Positions 38,240 to 47,207 of a stretch of DNA of 64,000 bases are shown piece after piece. The stretch comes from Pseudarthrobacter sulfonivorans (GTDB lineage: Bacteria; Actinomycetota; Actinomycetes; Actinomycetales; Micrococcaceae). The notes beneath the pieces are model-generated. The model saw only the letters and a program-made list of their open reading frames with translations. It did no database searches and was not told where the DNA came from. Each line of letters begins with the position of its first letter. Position 1 is the first letter of the stretch. The stretch is from positions 62,001 to 126,000 of the forward strand of contig NZ_JACXBW010000005.1 in the NCBI RefSeq assembly GCF_014712225.1. The letters run 5' to 3'. A program made the translations under genes and the position numbers.

Positions 38240-38701
38240 ATGAATACCAAAGCCCTTCCCGCCGCCCTGGCGGACATAGTTGACGACTTCCAGGCCCTGA
38301 CCGAACCCGATCGCCTGCAACTGCTGCTGGAATTCTCCCAGGGGCTCCCGGAGCTTCCGGACCGGTTGAAGGACCACCCGGAACTCCTTGAGCAGGTAGT
38401 TGAGTGCCAGTCACCGCTGTTCCTGGCCATTGAAACGGAAAAGCACGACGGCGGCCCGGCCGATGCGGTGCGGCTCTACTTCAAAGCACCGCCGGAAGCC
38501 CCCACAACGCGGGGATTCGCCGGCGTGCTGCACGAGGGGCTCGACGGGCTCAGCGTTGCGGAAATCCTGGCCGTCCCGGACGACATGCCTGAACTGCTGG
38601 GCCTCACGCGTGCCATCACCCCGCTGCGGATGAGGGGCATGACCGCCATGTTGGGACGGATCAAGCGCAAGGTCGCCGCCACCCAACGGCTCGAGGCCTG
38701 A
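38240..38701 (+). CDS. sufE: SufE-like sulfur acceptor protein
   Basis: SufE proteins accept persulfide sulfur from a cysteine desulfurase for FeS assembly. ATG 38240 (MNTKALPAALADIVDDFQAL) starts only eleven bases after sseA ends. The active Cys is in EQVVECQSPLFLAI, with the family's basic end (LGRIKRKVAATQRL). The 153-residue length fits. The suf operon itself is not in the window; pairing with sseA suggests use of sulfur from rhodanese. Confidence 0.88.
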   Translation: MNTKALPAALADIVDDFQALTEPDRLQLLLEFSQGLPELPDRLKDHPELLEQVVECQSPLFLAIETEKHDGGPADAVRLYFKAPPEAPTTRGFAGVLHEGLDGLSVAEILAVPDDMPELLGLTRAITPLRMRGMTAMLGRIKRKVAATQRLEA

Positions 38702-38719
38702 GGTCCCACCGGACTGGCC

Positions 38720-39217
38720 ATGGGACGCAAAAGTTCTTCGCAGGGAACGCCGGCAACAGCAGTATTGGCTGCTGCCGGCGTTCCTTTTGTGCTGCACCCG
38801 TACGTGCACGATCCGTCCGTGGCCAGCTACGGAACGGAGGCAGCCGAAGCCCTGGGCATCGCCCCGGAAATGGTTTTCAAGACCCTGATGGTCGAAGTGG
38901 AAGGCCGGCTGGCAGTGGGAGTGGTGCCGGTCAGCGGAAACCTTGACCTCAAGGCCTTCGCCGCCGCCCTGGGAGCCAAGAAGGCCGCCATGGCCGAGCC
39001 CGCTGCAGCCCAGCGGCGCACCGGCTACGTCCTGGGCGGCATCTCGCCGCTCGGCCAGCGCCAGGCCTCACCCACAGTGATTGACGGCAGTGCCCTCGGC
39101 CTCCGGAGCATGCTGGTTTCCGGCGGCAAGCGCGGCCTGGACATCGAACTGGCCCCGGCCGAGCTCATCCGGCTGACCTCGGCGGTCACCGCCAACATCG
39201 GCACGAACACGCCCTAG
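38720..39217 (+). CDS. ybaK: YbaK/EbsC family Cys-tRNA(Pro) deacylase
   Basis: The YbaK domain hydrolyses Cys-tRNA(Pro) formed by ProRS. The product (165 residues, starting MGRKSSSQGTPATAVLAAAG) shows VFKTLMVEVEGRLAVGVVPV, GYVLGGISPLGQ and a Gly-rich end (LVSGGKRGLDIEL), all consistent with YbaK. It follows sufE by 18 bases and meets a leftward hydrolase gene at a palindrome. Confidence 0.92.
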   Translation: MGRKSSSQGTPATAVLAAAGVPFVLHPYVHDPSVASYGTEAAEALGIAPEMVFKTLMVEVEGRLAVGVVPVSGNLDLKAFAAALGAKKAAMAEPAAAQRRTGYVLGGISPLGQRQASPTVIDGSALGLRSMLVSGGKRGLDIELAPAELIRLTSAVTANIGTNTP

Positions 39218-39234
39218 CCTTCGTTGCCCCGCGT

Positions 39235-39291
39235 CGAGATGGCATTTGACGGCAGTTGCGGGCCGGAACACTGCCGCGAAGTGTCATCTCG
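39235..39291. repeat. Intergenic inverted repeat at a convergent gene junction
   Basis: Arms at 39235-39256 (CGAGATGGCATTTGACGGCA...) and 39270-39291 (...GAAGTGTCATCTCG) pair imperfectly (about 18 of 22). It spans the hydrolase stop codon (39284-39286). The right arm motif GAAGTG(T/A)C...CTCG recurs in the palindrome at 23365-23427, which also lies between converging genes. Confidence 0.55.
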
Positions 39292-40573
39292 GCGGCTCGG
39301 GTTCCTCCGGACTGCGCTGGCCGGGATTGGTCCGCGGCGCCAGCTGCGTGCGGAGCCACGCCTTGACCAGGCTTTCCCAGCGCTCAGGATCAACGTTCCA
39401 TTCCTTGGTGTGCCTGGCGCGGCTGAAGGTTTCGAACGTGACCATGTCCGGATTCCGTTCGGCCAGGATGGCAGAGGGCTCATAGGGAACGTACTCGTCG
39501 TCGACGCTGTGGATGATCAGCGTAGGCGTGCGGACCTCGACGGCACGCGCCACCCAGTCCATGGCCTTGAGGTCGACGGGCGCGGAAAGGCCGGTCAGCC
39601 TGCGTCCCAGCGGGTGGCCCAGCATCAACTGCCCGTAACGCCCCACCAAGGACGGAATCCTGTTCAGCTGGGCGTGGTGGGCCAGCACATTGACCCAGTT
39701 GATGACCGGCGCATCCAGGACCAGGGCCCGGATGAGGTGACGGTAACGCGACAGGTCCGCCGTCTGCAGGCAAATGGCGCCACCCATGGACCAGCCGAAA
39801 AGGACAATCTCCTCGGCGCCGCCGGCCAGAGCATACTCGATGGCCGCTTCCACATCGCGCCACTCCGTGGATCCGAGGCCGTACCGCCCGTCGTCGGCAG
39901 ACGGGGCCAGTCCGTCGTTCCGATAGGAGATCAGCAGGCTGGTCAGTCCCAGTTCCCGTGCAGGGGCTACGGCGCGCAGTGCCTCCTGGCGGGTTGCCCC
40001 GCGGCCGTGAACCATGATGGCCCATATCCGGGCGCCGCCCTCTGCCTTGACCAGCCATGCCGGCGCCTGGCCGCCGTCGACGTCGATCAGCACGTCCTCG
40101 GATGCGATCCCGGCGGCGGCCGGATCCGGATAAAGCGCCCCGCTCCACCACCCGCGGCGGGCGGTGCCGAAGTCGCCGGCGTAGACGGCCTCCACTTCCC
40201 GCAGGACTGTGCCGTCCGCCGGCGAGTAGGAGACGATCCGGCCGATCCGGGCGTGTCCCTTGCCGCCGTCGAAAAAGAAGCCGTAGACACCCTCCACGGT
40301 TGTTTCCGGCGTGGCGGCCAGGATGACCTGCAGTCCGTCGCCGTCCCGGAGGACCGCCAGGACTTCCTGGTCGGCCGCCCGCTGCTTGACAGGAGTGATC
40401 ACCCGCCGGGCAAAGTAAAGTGCAAGGGCTGAGGATCCCGTGGCAAGCAAGCCGGTGAGGGCTCCGCCGCCTATGGCGCCGCCCAAAGCCCATTTGGCGC
40501 GCAGCGACATGCGGCCGCCGGCGTCAGCAGGGGGTATAGCCGTCAACGTGGGAGTTCGCGTGGAAGGTGCCAT
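39284..40573 (-). CDS. Alpha/beta hydrolase, membrane-anchored
   Basis: ATG 40571-40573 (MAPSTRTPTLTAIPPADAGG) is used; the longer frame overlaps the divergent gene and is rejected. Residues 25-50 form a hydrophobic anchor (GGAIGGGALTGLLATGSSAL). The hydrolase core has IWAIMVHGRGATRQEA (oxyanion loop), nucleophile Ser in FGWSMGGAICLQT, Asp in IIHSVDDEYVP and His in SRARHTKEWN. The substrate is unknown; the fold resembles dienelactone-hydrolase or peptidase-like hydrolases. Confidence 0.85.
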   Translation of the reverse strand: MAPSTRTPTLTAIPPADAGGRMSLRAKWALGGAIGGGALTGLLATGSSALALYFARRVITPVKQRAADQEVLAVLRDGDGLQVILAATPETTVEGVYGFFFDGGKGHARIGRIVSYSPADGTVLREVEAVYAGDFGTARRGWWSGALYPDPAAAGIASEDVLIDVDGGQAPAWLVKAEGGARIWAIMVHGRGATRQEALRAVAPARELGLTSLLISYRNDGLAPSADDGRYGLGSTEWRDVEAAIEYALAGGAEEIVLFGWSMGGAICLQTADLSRYRHLIRALVLDAPVINWVNVLAHHAQLNRIPSLVGRYGQLMLGHPLGRRLTGLSAPVDLKAMDWVARAVEVRTPTLIIHSVDDEYVPYEPSAILAERNPDMVTFETFSRARHTKEWNVDPERWESLVKAWLRTQLAPRTNPGQRSPEEPEPPR

Positions 40574-40669
40574 GGAACCATTCTTACCGCCCAGGGCCGG
40601 TTGGCCACATTTCCACTGCCGTGGCGTCCATCCTGTGCAGGCGCCAGTTCGCACGACTAGGCTGATGGC

Positions 40670-41161
40670 ATGAGCGATCCAATCGTCATTCTGACTGAAG
40701 AACCCCTGGGTGCGGATGACCGCGTCAACATCCAACGGCTGGTGGACGGTTCGGACACCCGGCTTGTCCTGCTGGTGCCGGCGAACACCGAGCGGCATCT
40801 CCTCGTGGACTTCCTTGAGAATCTGTCCATGCTGGATGTCGCCAAGGCCTTCCGCGACCTGACCGCGCACGCCCCTGATCCCAGTGCTGAGCGGGCGGAG
40901 GCTGCAGAGACACTGGCGGTCTCGCTGGCTGCCCTGGCAGGGCTGGGCGGCGGAGTAACCGGCGAAGTGGTGGATGGCGGCGCCGTGAGTGGCCTCGTGG
41001 CCAAAGTGAAGGAAATCGGTGCTTCCCAGGCAGTGGTGATCACCCGGCCGCATGCGGTTGCGGACACCTTCCATACGGACTGGGCCAACAAGGCCCAGGA
41101 CCAGTTGGGGCTCCCCGTGCTCCACCTGTATGCCGGTTCGGGATTTATCGGCGACTCCTGA
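40670..41161 (+). CDS. Uncharacterised protein, 163 residues
   Basis: I do not recognise a family. The sequence starts MSDPIVILTEEPLGADDRVN and alternates strands and helices (TRLVLLVPANTERHLLVDFL, SQAVVITRPHAVADTFH, LPVLHLYAGSGF), suggesting a Rossmann-like fold akin to universal-stress proteins. There is no P-loop and no Cys. It precedes msrB by 14 bases and is divergent from the hydrolase gene, so it may share an msrB-linked stress role. Confidence 0.65.
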   Translation: MSDPIVILTEEPLGADDRVNIQRLVDGSDTRLVLLVPANTERHLLVDFLENLSMLDVAKAFRDLTAHAPDPSAERAEAAETLAVSLAALAGLGGGVTGEVVDGGAVSGLVAKVKEIGASQAVVITRPHAVADTFHTDWANKAQDQLGLPVLHLYAGSGFIGDS

Positions 41162-41175
41162 GCGTTGACCACACT

Positions 41176-41685
41176 ATGAGCATCTTTGGAAAGAGCGTTT
41201 TCGGAAACAAGGCCACCGGTTCCATCCCCGCGTCCGCCCTGGGGGCCGGACCCGATGCGCCGGAACCCGCCGTCCGGAAGTCCGACGACGAATGGCGGCA
41301 GGAGCTCACGCCCGAGGAGTACCACGTGCTGCGGCAGGCGGGCACCGAGCGTCCCTACACCGGCGAGTATGTGGACACCCACGAAGAGGGTGTTTACCAG
41401 TGCCGTGCCTGCGGGGCCGAACTCTTCAGGAGCAACGAAAAATTCGACTCCCACTGCGGCTGGCCGTCCTTCTGGGCCCCCCTGGCTGACGGCACCGTGC
41501 GGTACATCCATGACCGCACCCTCGGCATGGAGCGGGTTGAGGTCCGGTGCGCGAACTGCGACTCCCACTTGGGCCACGTGTTTGCCGGGGAAGGTTACGG
41601 AACGCCCACTGACCAGCGGTACTGCATCAATTCGGTGTCCCTGAAACTGGTTCCACGGGGAGCAGGCGGGCACGAATCAGCCTAG
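41176..41685 (+). CDS. msrB: Peptide-methionine (R)-S-oxide reductase
   Basis: MsrB repairs oxidised methionine in proteins. Two Cys pairs bind zinc (QCRACGAELF, CANCDSHLGH), and the catalytic RYCINSVSL motif is near the end. An N-terminal extension (about 30 residues, FGKSVFGNKATGSIPASALG) precedes the core (DDEWRQELTPEEYHVLRQAG). A hairpin at 41742-41764 lies downstream. Confidence 0.94.
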   Translation: MSIFGKSVFGNKATGSIPASALGAGPDAPEPAVRKSDDEWRQELTPEEYHVLRQAGTERPYTGEYVDTHEEGVYQCRACGAELFRSNEKFDSHCGWPSFWAPLADGTVRYIHDRTLGMERVEVRCANCDSHLGHVFAGEGYGTPTDQRYCINSVSLKLVPRGAGGHESA

Positions 41686-41741
41686 TCCTGAGCCGCCCAG
41701 GCAGAGGCCCGGCCATACCTGGCGGTGCTTCGCCGGCGCCC

Positions 41742-41764
41742 AAGCATGAGACTTTCTTATGCTT
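41742..41764. promoter_or_regulatory. Short palindrome upstream of the DUF6421 operon
   Basis: AAGCATGAGA and TCTTATGCTT are inverted with one G-T type mismatch around three bases. It lies between msrB and the DUF6421 gene. It could end the msrB transcript or be an operator. A weak promoter-like pair, TGCTTG at 41789 and TAGATA at 41811 (16-base spacer), follows about 30 bases before the DUF6421 start. Confidence 0.4.
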
Positions 41765-41843
41765 AGCCGTCTTTTGAGTTAGGGACTCTGCTTGCTTGCT
41801 ACGCTCGCCGTAGATACCCAAGCAATGCGAAAGGCTGTCGTCA

Positions 41844-43211
41844 ATGACCGTCACCATCACCGCCGGCCCCACCAGGATCACCGCCGGGAATCCCGCCTGG
41901 CTGAGGGTCAGGACCGCCGCCGAATCCCTGCAAGCACTGCAGATCCAGGACGGTTCAGTGCCTGAGCCGGGCCACCATGCCGCTGCCGCCCTGGAAGTTG
42001 CCGCCATCACCGGGGCCGTCAGGGAACTGGCACCGCTCTTCCGGCACGACGCCGCCTACCTGGACGCCGTCGTCGCCGATTTCGAGGCTTGGGCGCAGAC
42101 CGGTTTCGGCGTGCCGGACTTCCTGTCCTCGCTGCTGGCTTTCCAGCCGCAGCTGCAGCGCCAGGACGGGCTGGCGCACCTTGTCATCTTCCCCATGTAC
42201 ACGCAGAACGGAAGCAGCAGCAGGCTGGTGGAGGCCGTCCTGGTGGAGGTCATCTGGCCCGACTTCGTGGCCGAACTGGAAGCCGGAGCATTTTCCAACA
42301 AGCTTTTTGTACCCATCAGGTTCCTGGACTTCACCCGCGGCTACAACACCAATTCGGCCGTACTCTTCCCGGAAACCGTTGCCGTCCGGGAAACGCCCGC
42401 CTTCACCTGGGGCGCTATTTTCGCGGACCGCGAAGCTGCCCGCTTCCGCCGCGTCCTGCGTGCGGCGGCGGACATCACCTCCCTGGATCTTCCCGCGGGT
42501 GCCGCCGAACTCCTGGCGGACCAGGAGCTGGCTGAGGCCACGTTTGTGATGTGGGACCTGATTCATGACCGCACCCACATGCGCGGGGACCTGCCCTTTG
42601 ACCCGTTCATGATCAAGCAGCGCATGCCCTATTTCCTGTATTCGCTGGAAGAACTCCGCTGCGACCTCACCGCTTTCCGGGAGTCCGTCCGGATTGAAAA
42701 GGACGACGATGCCCGGCCGGAAGCGCGCCGGCACGCAAAACTGGTGCAGTACGCCATCATCTTCGACCGGATCTTCCGCTTTGCGATCACCGGCAGCCGG
42801 GTGCGCAACTATGACGGCCTCGGCGGCCAGCTGCTCTTTGCCTGGCTGCACCAGCACCACGTCCTGCACTGGACTGACACCCGGCTCCGCATCGACTGGG
42901 ACCAGGTGCCGGACGCAGTGATCGCGCTGGGGGCGGCCATCGACGACCTGTACTGGCGCTCCATCGACCGGCCCAAAACGGCACATTGGCTGGCCGCCTA
43001 CCAACTGGTTTCCAGCACACTCACGCCCAGCCCGGCATCACTCTGGGCCAAGGGCGCCGACGCACTTCCGGTGTCCGGCCCGCCGCGCGGCCTCACGGAC
43101 CAGGTGCTGGATGACGAATTCCCGCTGTCCATGTTCTACGAGGCATTGGAGAAGAAAATGCGCCCGGTCATCGAATCCACCGCAGGCATCACAGGAGCCT
43201 CCGCCCTATGA
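41844..43211 (+). CDS. DUF6421 family protein
   Basis: The 455-residue, all-alpha-looking protein (starting MTVTITAGPTRITAGNPAWL) is uncharacterised. It has a region with possible metal ligands, FVMWDLIHDRTHMRGDLPFD, in which His and Asp cluster, and a Tyr/Arg-rich helix (IKQRMPYFLYSLEELRCDLT). Its stop overlaps the SDR gene (ATGA), and a threonine aldolase follows, so it acts with those enzymes. Such trios recur in Micrococcaceae as far as I recall; no function is established. Confidence 0.75.
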   Translation: MTVTITAGPTRITAGNPAWLRVRTAAESLQALQIQDGSVPEPGHHAAAALEVAAITGAVRELAPLFRHDAAYLDAVVADFEAWAQTGFGVPDFLSSLLAFQPQLQRQDGLAHLVIFPMYTQNGSSSRLVEAVLVEVIWPDFVAELEAGAFSNKLFVPIRFLDFTRGYNTNSAVLFPETVAVRETPAFTWGAIFADREAARFRRVLRAAADITSLDLPAGAAELLADQELAEATFVMWDLIHDRTHMRGDLPFDPFMIKQRMPYFLYSLEELRCDLTAFRESVRIEKDDDARPEARRHAKLVQYAIIFDRIFRFAITGSRVRNYDGLGGQLLFAWLHQHHVLHWTDTRLRIDWDQVPDAVIALGAAIDDLYWRSIDRPKTAHWLAAYQLVSSTLTPSPASLWAKGADALPVSGPPRGLTDQVLDDEFPLSMFYEALEKKMRPVIESTAGITGASAL

Positions 43212-43981
43212 ACGAACACAGCCACTTGAATGTCCTGGTCACCGGCGGCAGCGGACCCTCCGGGATCGCCGTGGCCAAAGCGCTGCGGCAGGCCGGGTTC
43301 CGGGTCTTCACCGTGGGTTCAGACAAAGCGCGGATCGACGCCGCGGCAGCAAAAGCGGGCGACGGCGTCACTCCCCTGGTGTGCGACCTTGCTGATTTGG
43401 CCGCTGTCCGTGCCCTCCGGGAGGCGCTGGCCGAAACGGCCGGACCGATCGATGCCGTCATCCACCTGGTTGGCGGCTGGCGCGGCGCCAAAGGCATCAC
43501 GGACCAGAGCGACGCCGACTGGGACTTCCTCGAGCGCGGCGCCATCACCACGCTCCGGAACGTGTCCCGGGTTTTCTACGACGACGTCGCCGCCTCCAGC
43601 CGGGGAAGGTTTGCCATCGTCTCCTCCACCGCGGTGGAGAATCCGACGGCGGCGGCCGCCAGTTACGTGGCGGCCAAGGCCGCCGCGGAGGCCTGGACCC
43701 TGGCCGTGGCCGACGGGCTGGCCCGCGGGGCCGCCGGCGCAGGCACAGAACTGCGCAGCGCCGCCGTCGTGCTCGTCGTCAAGGCGCTGGTGGACGCCGG
43801 ACTCCGGCAGGAGCACCCGGAACGGAGCTTCCCAGGTGCCACCGATGTCGACGACCTGGCGGCCGCCGTCGTCGGACTGTTCGGCCGCCCGGCAACCGAG
43901 CTGAACGGCCGGCAGCTGCGGCTGGCTCCTGGGCCTGGCTTCCAGGACCTCGCCGCCCTGGACCTGACCTCCCTAGACTGA
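43208..43981 (+). CDS. SDR-family oxidoreductase
   Basis: A short-chain dehydrogenase of 257 residues. The cofactor loop is atypical (VTGGSGPSGIAVAKAL). It is followed by ASP-rich DLADLAAVRAL, the active-site area IVSSTAVENPTAAAASYVAAKA (Ser, Tyr, Lys) and a C-terminal helix. The substrate is unknown. It is translationally coupled to DUF6421 and lies five bases before the threonine aldolase gene. Confidence 0.85.
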   Translation: MNEHSHLNVLVTGGSGPSGIAVAKALRQAGFRVFTVGSDKARIDAAAAKAGDGVTPLVCDLADLAAVRALREALAETAGPIDAVIHLVGGWRGAKGITDQSDADWDFLERGAITTLRNVSRVFYDDVAASSRGRFAIVSSTAVENPTAAAASYVAAKAAAEAWTLAVADGLARGAAGAGTELRSAAVVLVVKALVDAGLRQEHPERSFPGATDVDDLAAAVVGLFGRPATELNGRQLRLAPGPGFQDLAALDLTSLD

Positions 43982-43985
43982 GAAC

Positions 43986-45113
43986 GTGAGCAAAGCAATG
44001 ACAACCACGGCACCTGCCGCCACCCGGACCCACCACCCCACCGCGCGGCTGCATGATCCGTCCATCCGCGGCTTCGCGTCGGACAACTACTCGGGCGTCC
44101 ACCCGGAGGTCCTGGCGGCACTCGCGGCAGCCAACGAAGGCCACCAGGTGTCCTACGGCGAGGACGACTACACGGCCCGGCTGCAGGAACTGATGGAAGA
44201 GCACTTCGGCCCGGGCATAGAATGCTTCCCGGTCTTCAACGGCACCGGAGCCAATGTTTTGTCCCTCCAGTCGCTGCTTCCGCGCTGGGGCGCTGTGGTG
44301 TGCGCGTCGACGGCCCACATCAACATGGATGAGAACGGCGCCCCGGAACGCATCGGCGGGATCAAGCTGCTGCACGTCCCCACGCCCGACGGCAAGCTGA
44401 CCCCGGAGCTGATCGACCGCGAGGCGTGGGGCTTCGGCGATGAGCACCGCGCGCAGCCGCTGGCGGTCTCCATCACCCAGACCACCGAGCTGGGCACGTG
44501 CTATACCCCGGACGAGGTCCGTGCCATCGCCGACCACGCCCACTCCAAGGGCATGAAGCTCCACATGGACGGGGCGCGGCTGGCTAACGCGGCCGCCCAC
44601 CTTGGCGTGCCGCTGCGGGCGTTCACGCGCGACGCCGGCGTGGACATCCTCTCCTTCGGCGGCACCAAGAACGGGCTGCTGTACGGCGAAGTGGTGGTTG
44701 CCCTGAACCCTGAAGCCGCCCACGGCCTGGTGTTCCTCCGCAAGATGAACATGCAGCTCGCCTCGAAAATGCGCTTCCTCTCGGCCCAGTTCATTGCGCT
44801 CCTCGAGGGCGATCTGTGGCTCCGTTCCGCCGCGCACGCCAACGCCATGGCCGCCCGCCTCAGGGCGGCGGTGGAAACGATCGACGGCGTGGAGCCCACC
44901 CAGAACACGGAATCCAATGGTGTGTTCGCGGTCCTGCCGGCCGGGGTGGCCGGCCGGCTGCGGGAATCCTTCCGTTTCTATGACTGGGACGAAGCCGCCC
45001 GGGAGGTCCGCTGGATGTGTTCCTTCGACACCAGCGAAGAGGACATCGACGCGTTCGCGGCCGCGATCCGCCAGGAGCTTGCGGCCCACCATGAAGGCAG
45101 GGCGGCCAGGTAG
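43986..45113 (+). CDS. ltaE: Low-specificity L-threonine aldolase (PLP)
   Basis: The enzyme splits L-threonine or L-allo-threonine to glycine and acetaldehyde. The start is GTG 43986, or ATG 43998. The PLP site is LSFGGTKNGLLYGE (Schiff-base Lys); upstream are GFASDNYSGVHPEVL, TAHINMDENGAPE and HMDGARLANAAAHL. The gene is last in the DUF6421-SDR operon, which would place the group in amino-acid or beta-hydroxy-amino-acid metabolism. Confidence 0.9.
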   Translation: MSKAMTTTAPAATRTHHPTARLHDPSIRGFASDNYSGVHPEVLAALAAANEGHQVSYGEDDYTARLQELMEEHFGPGIECFPVFNGTGANVLSLQSLLPRWGAVVCASTAHINMDENGAPERIGGIKLLHVPTPDGKLTPELIDREAWGFGDEHRAQPLAVSITQTTELGTCYTPDEVRAIADHAHSKGMKLHMDGARLANAAAHLGVPLRAFTRDAGVDILSFGGTKNGLLYGEVVVALNPEAAHGLVFLRKMNMQLASKMRFLSAQFIALLEGDLWLRSAAHANAMAARLRAAVETIDGVEPTQNTESNGVFAVLPAGVAGRLRESFRFYDWDEAAREVRWMCSFDTSEEDIDAFAAAIRQELAAHHEGRAAR

Positions 45114-45170
45114 CATGACCGGCCGACGGCGAGCCTGCGGTGTGTGCCCGGCGCAGTTGCGTAATCTGCG

Positions 45171-45824
45171 ATGGTGAACGCACTCGCCCAGGTTCCCCCG
45201 GAATTTCTCCACGCCTTGGGAACCCTCAGGAAGGCCCAATGCCGCAGTGAACTGCGCCTGGCCGAAATTCCGGCGCCGGCGCGGCTGGCCCCGTTCGCCG
45301 TGGCACTCGGTGCCGAGGTCATGGCGTCCGGTCCCGGCAGCGGCACCACCCCCGTCCACGGCCCCGCAGCCATGGCCCTGGCCGCAGCCTCCGGCAGCGT
45401 GGCCGAGGACGACACCGAGCTGGCCACCGGCCGGTTCATCCTGCTGCACGACCCCGACGGATCCGAGGTCTGGGACGGCGAATTCCGCATCGTCACCTAC
45501 ATCCGGGCCCAGCTCGAGCCCGAAATGGGCAATGACGAGATGCTCGGCACCGTGGCCTGGACGTGGCTTGTTGAAGCCCTGGAGAACCACAAGGCCCCTT
45601 ACCGGGCCGCCGGCGGGACTGCCACCCGCGTCCTGTCGGAGAGCTTCGGGACGCTTTCGGACCGGCCCGGGTCGATCGACATCGAGCTGCGCGCCTCCTG
45701 GACTCCGGCCTCATCGGATGTCACCGCGCACCTGGAGGCGTGGTCCGACATGGTGTGCACGTTCGCCGGCCTTCCCCCTCTGCCCGACGGTGTCTCCGCC
45801 CTTCCGAACCGCCGCCGGAACTAG
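45171..45824 (+). CDS. DUF3000 family protein
   Basis: Actinobacterial conserved protein of 217 residues (MVNALAQVPPEFLHALGTLR). It has a central acidic patch (SVAEDDTELATGRFILLHDP) and a later segment (PGSIDIELRASWTPASSDVT). It is a small beta-rich protein with no catalytic motif I can see. It lies next to the RNase D-like gene, a common neighbourhood of DUF3000 in the phylum, but function is not known. Confidence 0.8.
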   Translation: MVNALAQVPPEFLHALGTLRKAQCRSELRLAEIPAPARLAPFAVALGAEVMASGPGSGTTPVHGPAAMALAAASGSVAEDDTELATGRFILLHDPDGSEVWDGEFRIVTYIRAQLEPEMGNDEMLGTVAWTWLVEALENHKAPYRAAGGTATRVLSESFGTLSDRPGSIDIELRASWTPASSDVTAHLEAWSDMVCTFAGLPPLPDGVSALPNRRRN

Positions 45825-45869
45825 GGCCGGTCATTGTCATTGAACAGGGATCGGTAAACTGAAGGAATC

Positions 45870-47189
45870 ATGACCCCTCACATTCCGGATAACACCACAG
45901 CCGGCGCCCCGGCTGATGACACCACTTCCCATATCACCGTGGAAGGCTTCGACAGCCAGGTCCCCGTCGTCATTGACCTCGATGCACCCCGCGACGGCGT
46001 GCCGCTGGTCATTGAAACGCAGTCCGGGCTGGAGCGGTGCGCGGCCGCCATCGCCGCCGGAACCGGACCCGCAGGAGTCGATGCCGAGCGCGCCTCAGGA
46101 TTCCGCTACGGCCAGCGCGCCTTCCTGGTCCAGATCCGCCGCGAAGGCTCCGGCACCTGGCTGATCGACCCCGAACCGTTCGATGACCTCGCCATCATCA
46201 ACGATGCCCTCAAAGGCGTGGAATGGATCCTCCATGCCGCCAGCCAGGACCTGCCCTGCCTGCTGGAGCTTGGCATGTGGCCGGACAAACTCTTCGACAC
46301 GGAGCTGGCCGCACGGCTGGCGGGTCTGCCGCGCGTGGGCCTGGCCGCCGTCATCGAACAGCTGCTGGGTTTTGGCCTGGCAAAGGAACATTCTGCCGCG
46401 GACTGGTCCACCCGGCCGCTGCCGGAACCCTGGCTGCGCTATGCCGCCCTGGATGTGGAAGTCCTGACGGAGCTGCGCGAAGAACTCATCGAACTGCTGC
46501 TGGCCGACGGCAAGCTGGAATACGCGGAGCAGGAATTTGCCGCGATCCTCGCCGCCGGCGTGGCCCCGCCCAGGATCGACCCCTGGCGCAAGACCTCGGG
46601 CCTGCACCAGATCCGCGACCGCCGCCAGCTGGCCGCAGTCCGTGAGATGTGGCTCGAGCGGGACTCGCTGGCGCAGAAGCGCGACGTCGCGCCGGGCCGG
46701 CTCCTTCCCGATTCCGCCCTGGTCTCCGCGGCCAAGGCCCTGCCCTCCACCGTGCCCCAGCTCCTGGGCACCAAGGGGTTCCACGGGCGGGCGGCGCAGC
46801 GCGAGGCGCCCAGGTGGCTCCGGTGCATCGCGGCCGCCAGGGAGCTCGAGGAACTTCCGCCCCTGCACCTGCCCACCAACGCCCCTCCCCCGCCGCGTGT
46901 CTGGGCTGACCGCGATCCCGAGGCCGCCCAGCGCCTGTCCACGGCCCGCCCGCACCTGCAGGCCAAGGCCGACGAACTGAACCTGCCGATGGAAAACCTG
47001 CTGACGCCGGACTACCTGCGTCGCCTTGCCTGGCGGCCGCCGTCGGACCTCAACGAAGAAACGGTGGCCGCCGAACTCAGCTCCCTGGGTGCACGCGAGT
47101 GGCAGATCGGCCTGGTCGCGCCGCTGATCACGGACGCCTTCCTCAACCCGCAGCCGCTGCCGGACAAGGAACCCAAGGAGAGCAAGTAA
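45870..47189 (+). CDS. rnd: Ribonuclease D-like 3'-5' exonuclease with HRDC domain
   Basis: DEDD-family residues are visible: GVDAERASGFRYGQ (Asp-x-Glu), WILHAASQDLPCLLELG (Asp) and the YAALDVEVLTEL block (Tyr/Asp). The C-terminal half has an HRDC domain (REMWLERDSLAQKRDVAPGR...LLPDSALVSAAKALPS) and an accessory helical end. In E. coli RNase D trims tRNA 3' ends. The 439-residue length fits the actinobacterial form. Confidence 0.9.
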   Translation: MTPHIPDNTTAGAPADDTTSHITVEGFDSQVPVVIDLDAPRDGVPLVIETQSGLERCAAAIAAGTGPAGVDAERASGFRYGQRAFLVQIRREGSGTWLIDPEPFDDLAIINDALKGVEWILHAASQDLPCLLELGMWPDKLFDTELAARLAGLPRVGLAAVIEQLLGFGLAKEHSAADWSTRPLPEPWLRYAALDVEVLTELREELIELLLADGKLEYAEQEFAAILAAGVAPPRIDPWRKTSGLHQIRDRRQLAAVREMWLERDSLAQKRDVAPGRLLPDSALVSAAKALPSTVPQLLGTKGFHGRAAQREAPRWLRCIAAARELEELPPLHLPTNAPPPPRVWADRDPEAAQRLSTARPHLQAKADELNLPMENLLTPDYLRRLAWRPPSDLNEETVAAELSSLGAREWQIGLVAPLITDAFLNPQPLPDKEPKESK

Positions 47190-47207
47190 CACCCCTCACC
47201 GGACCCC

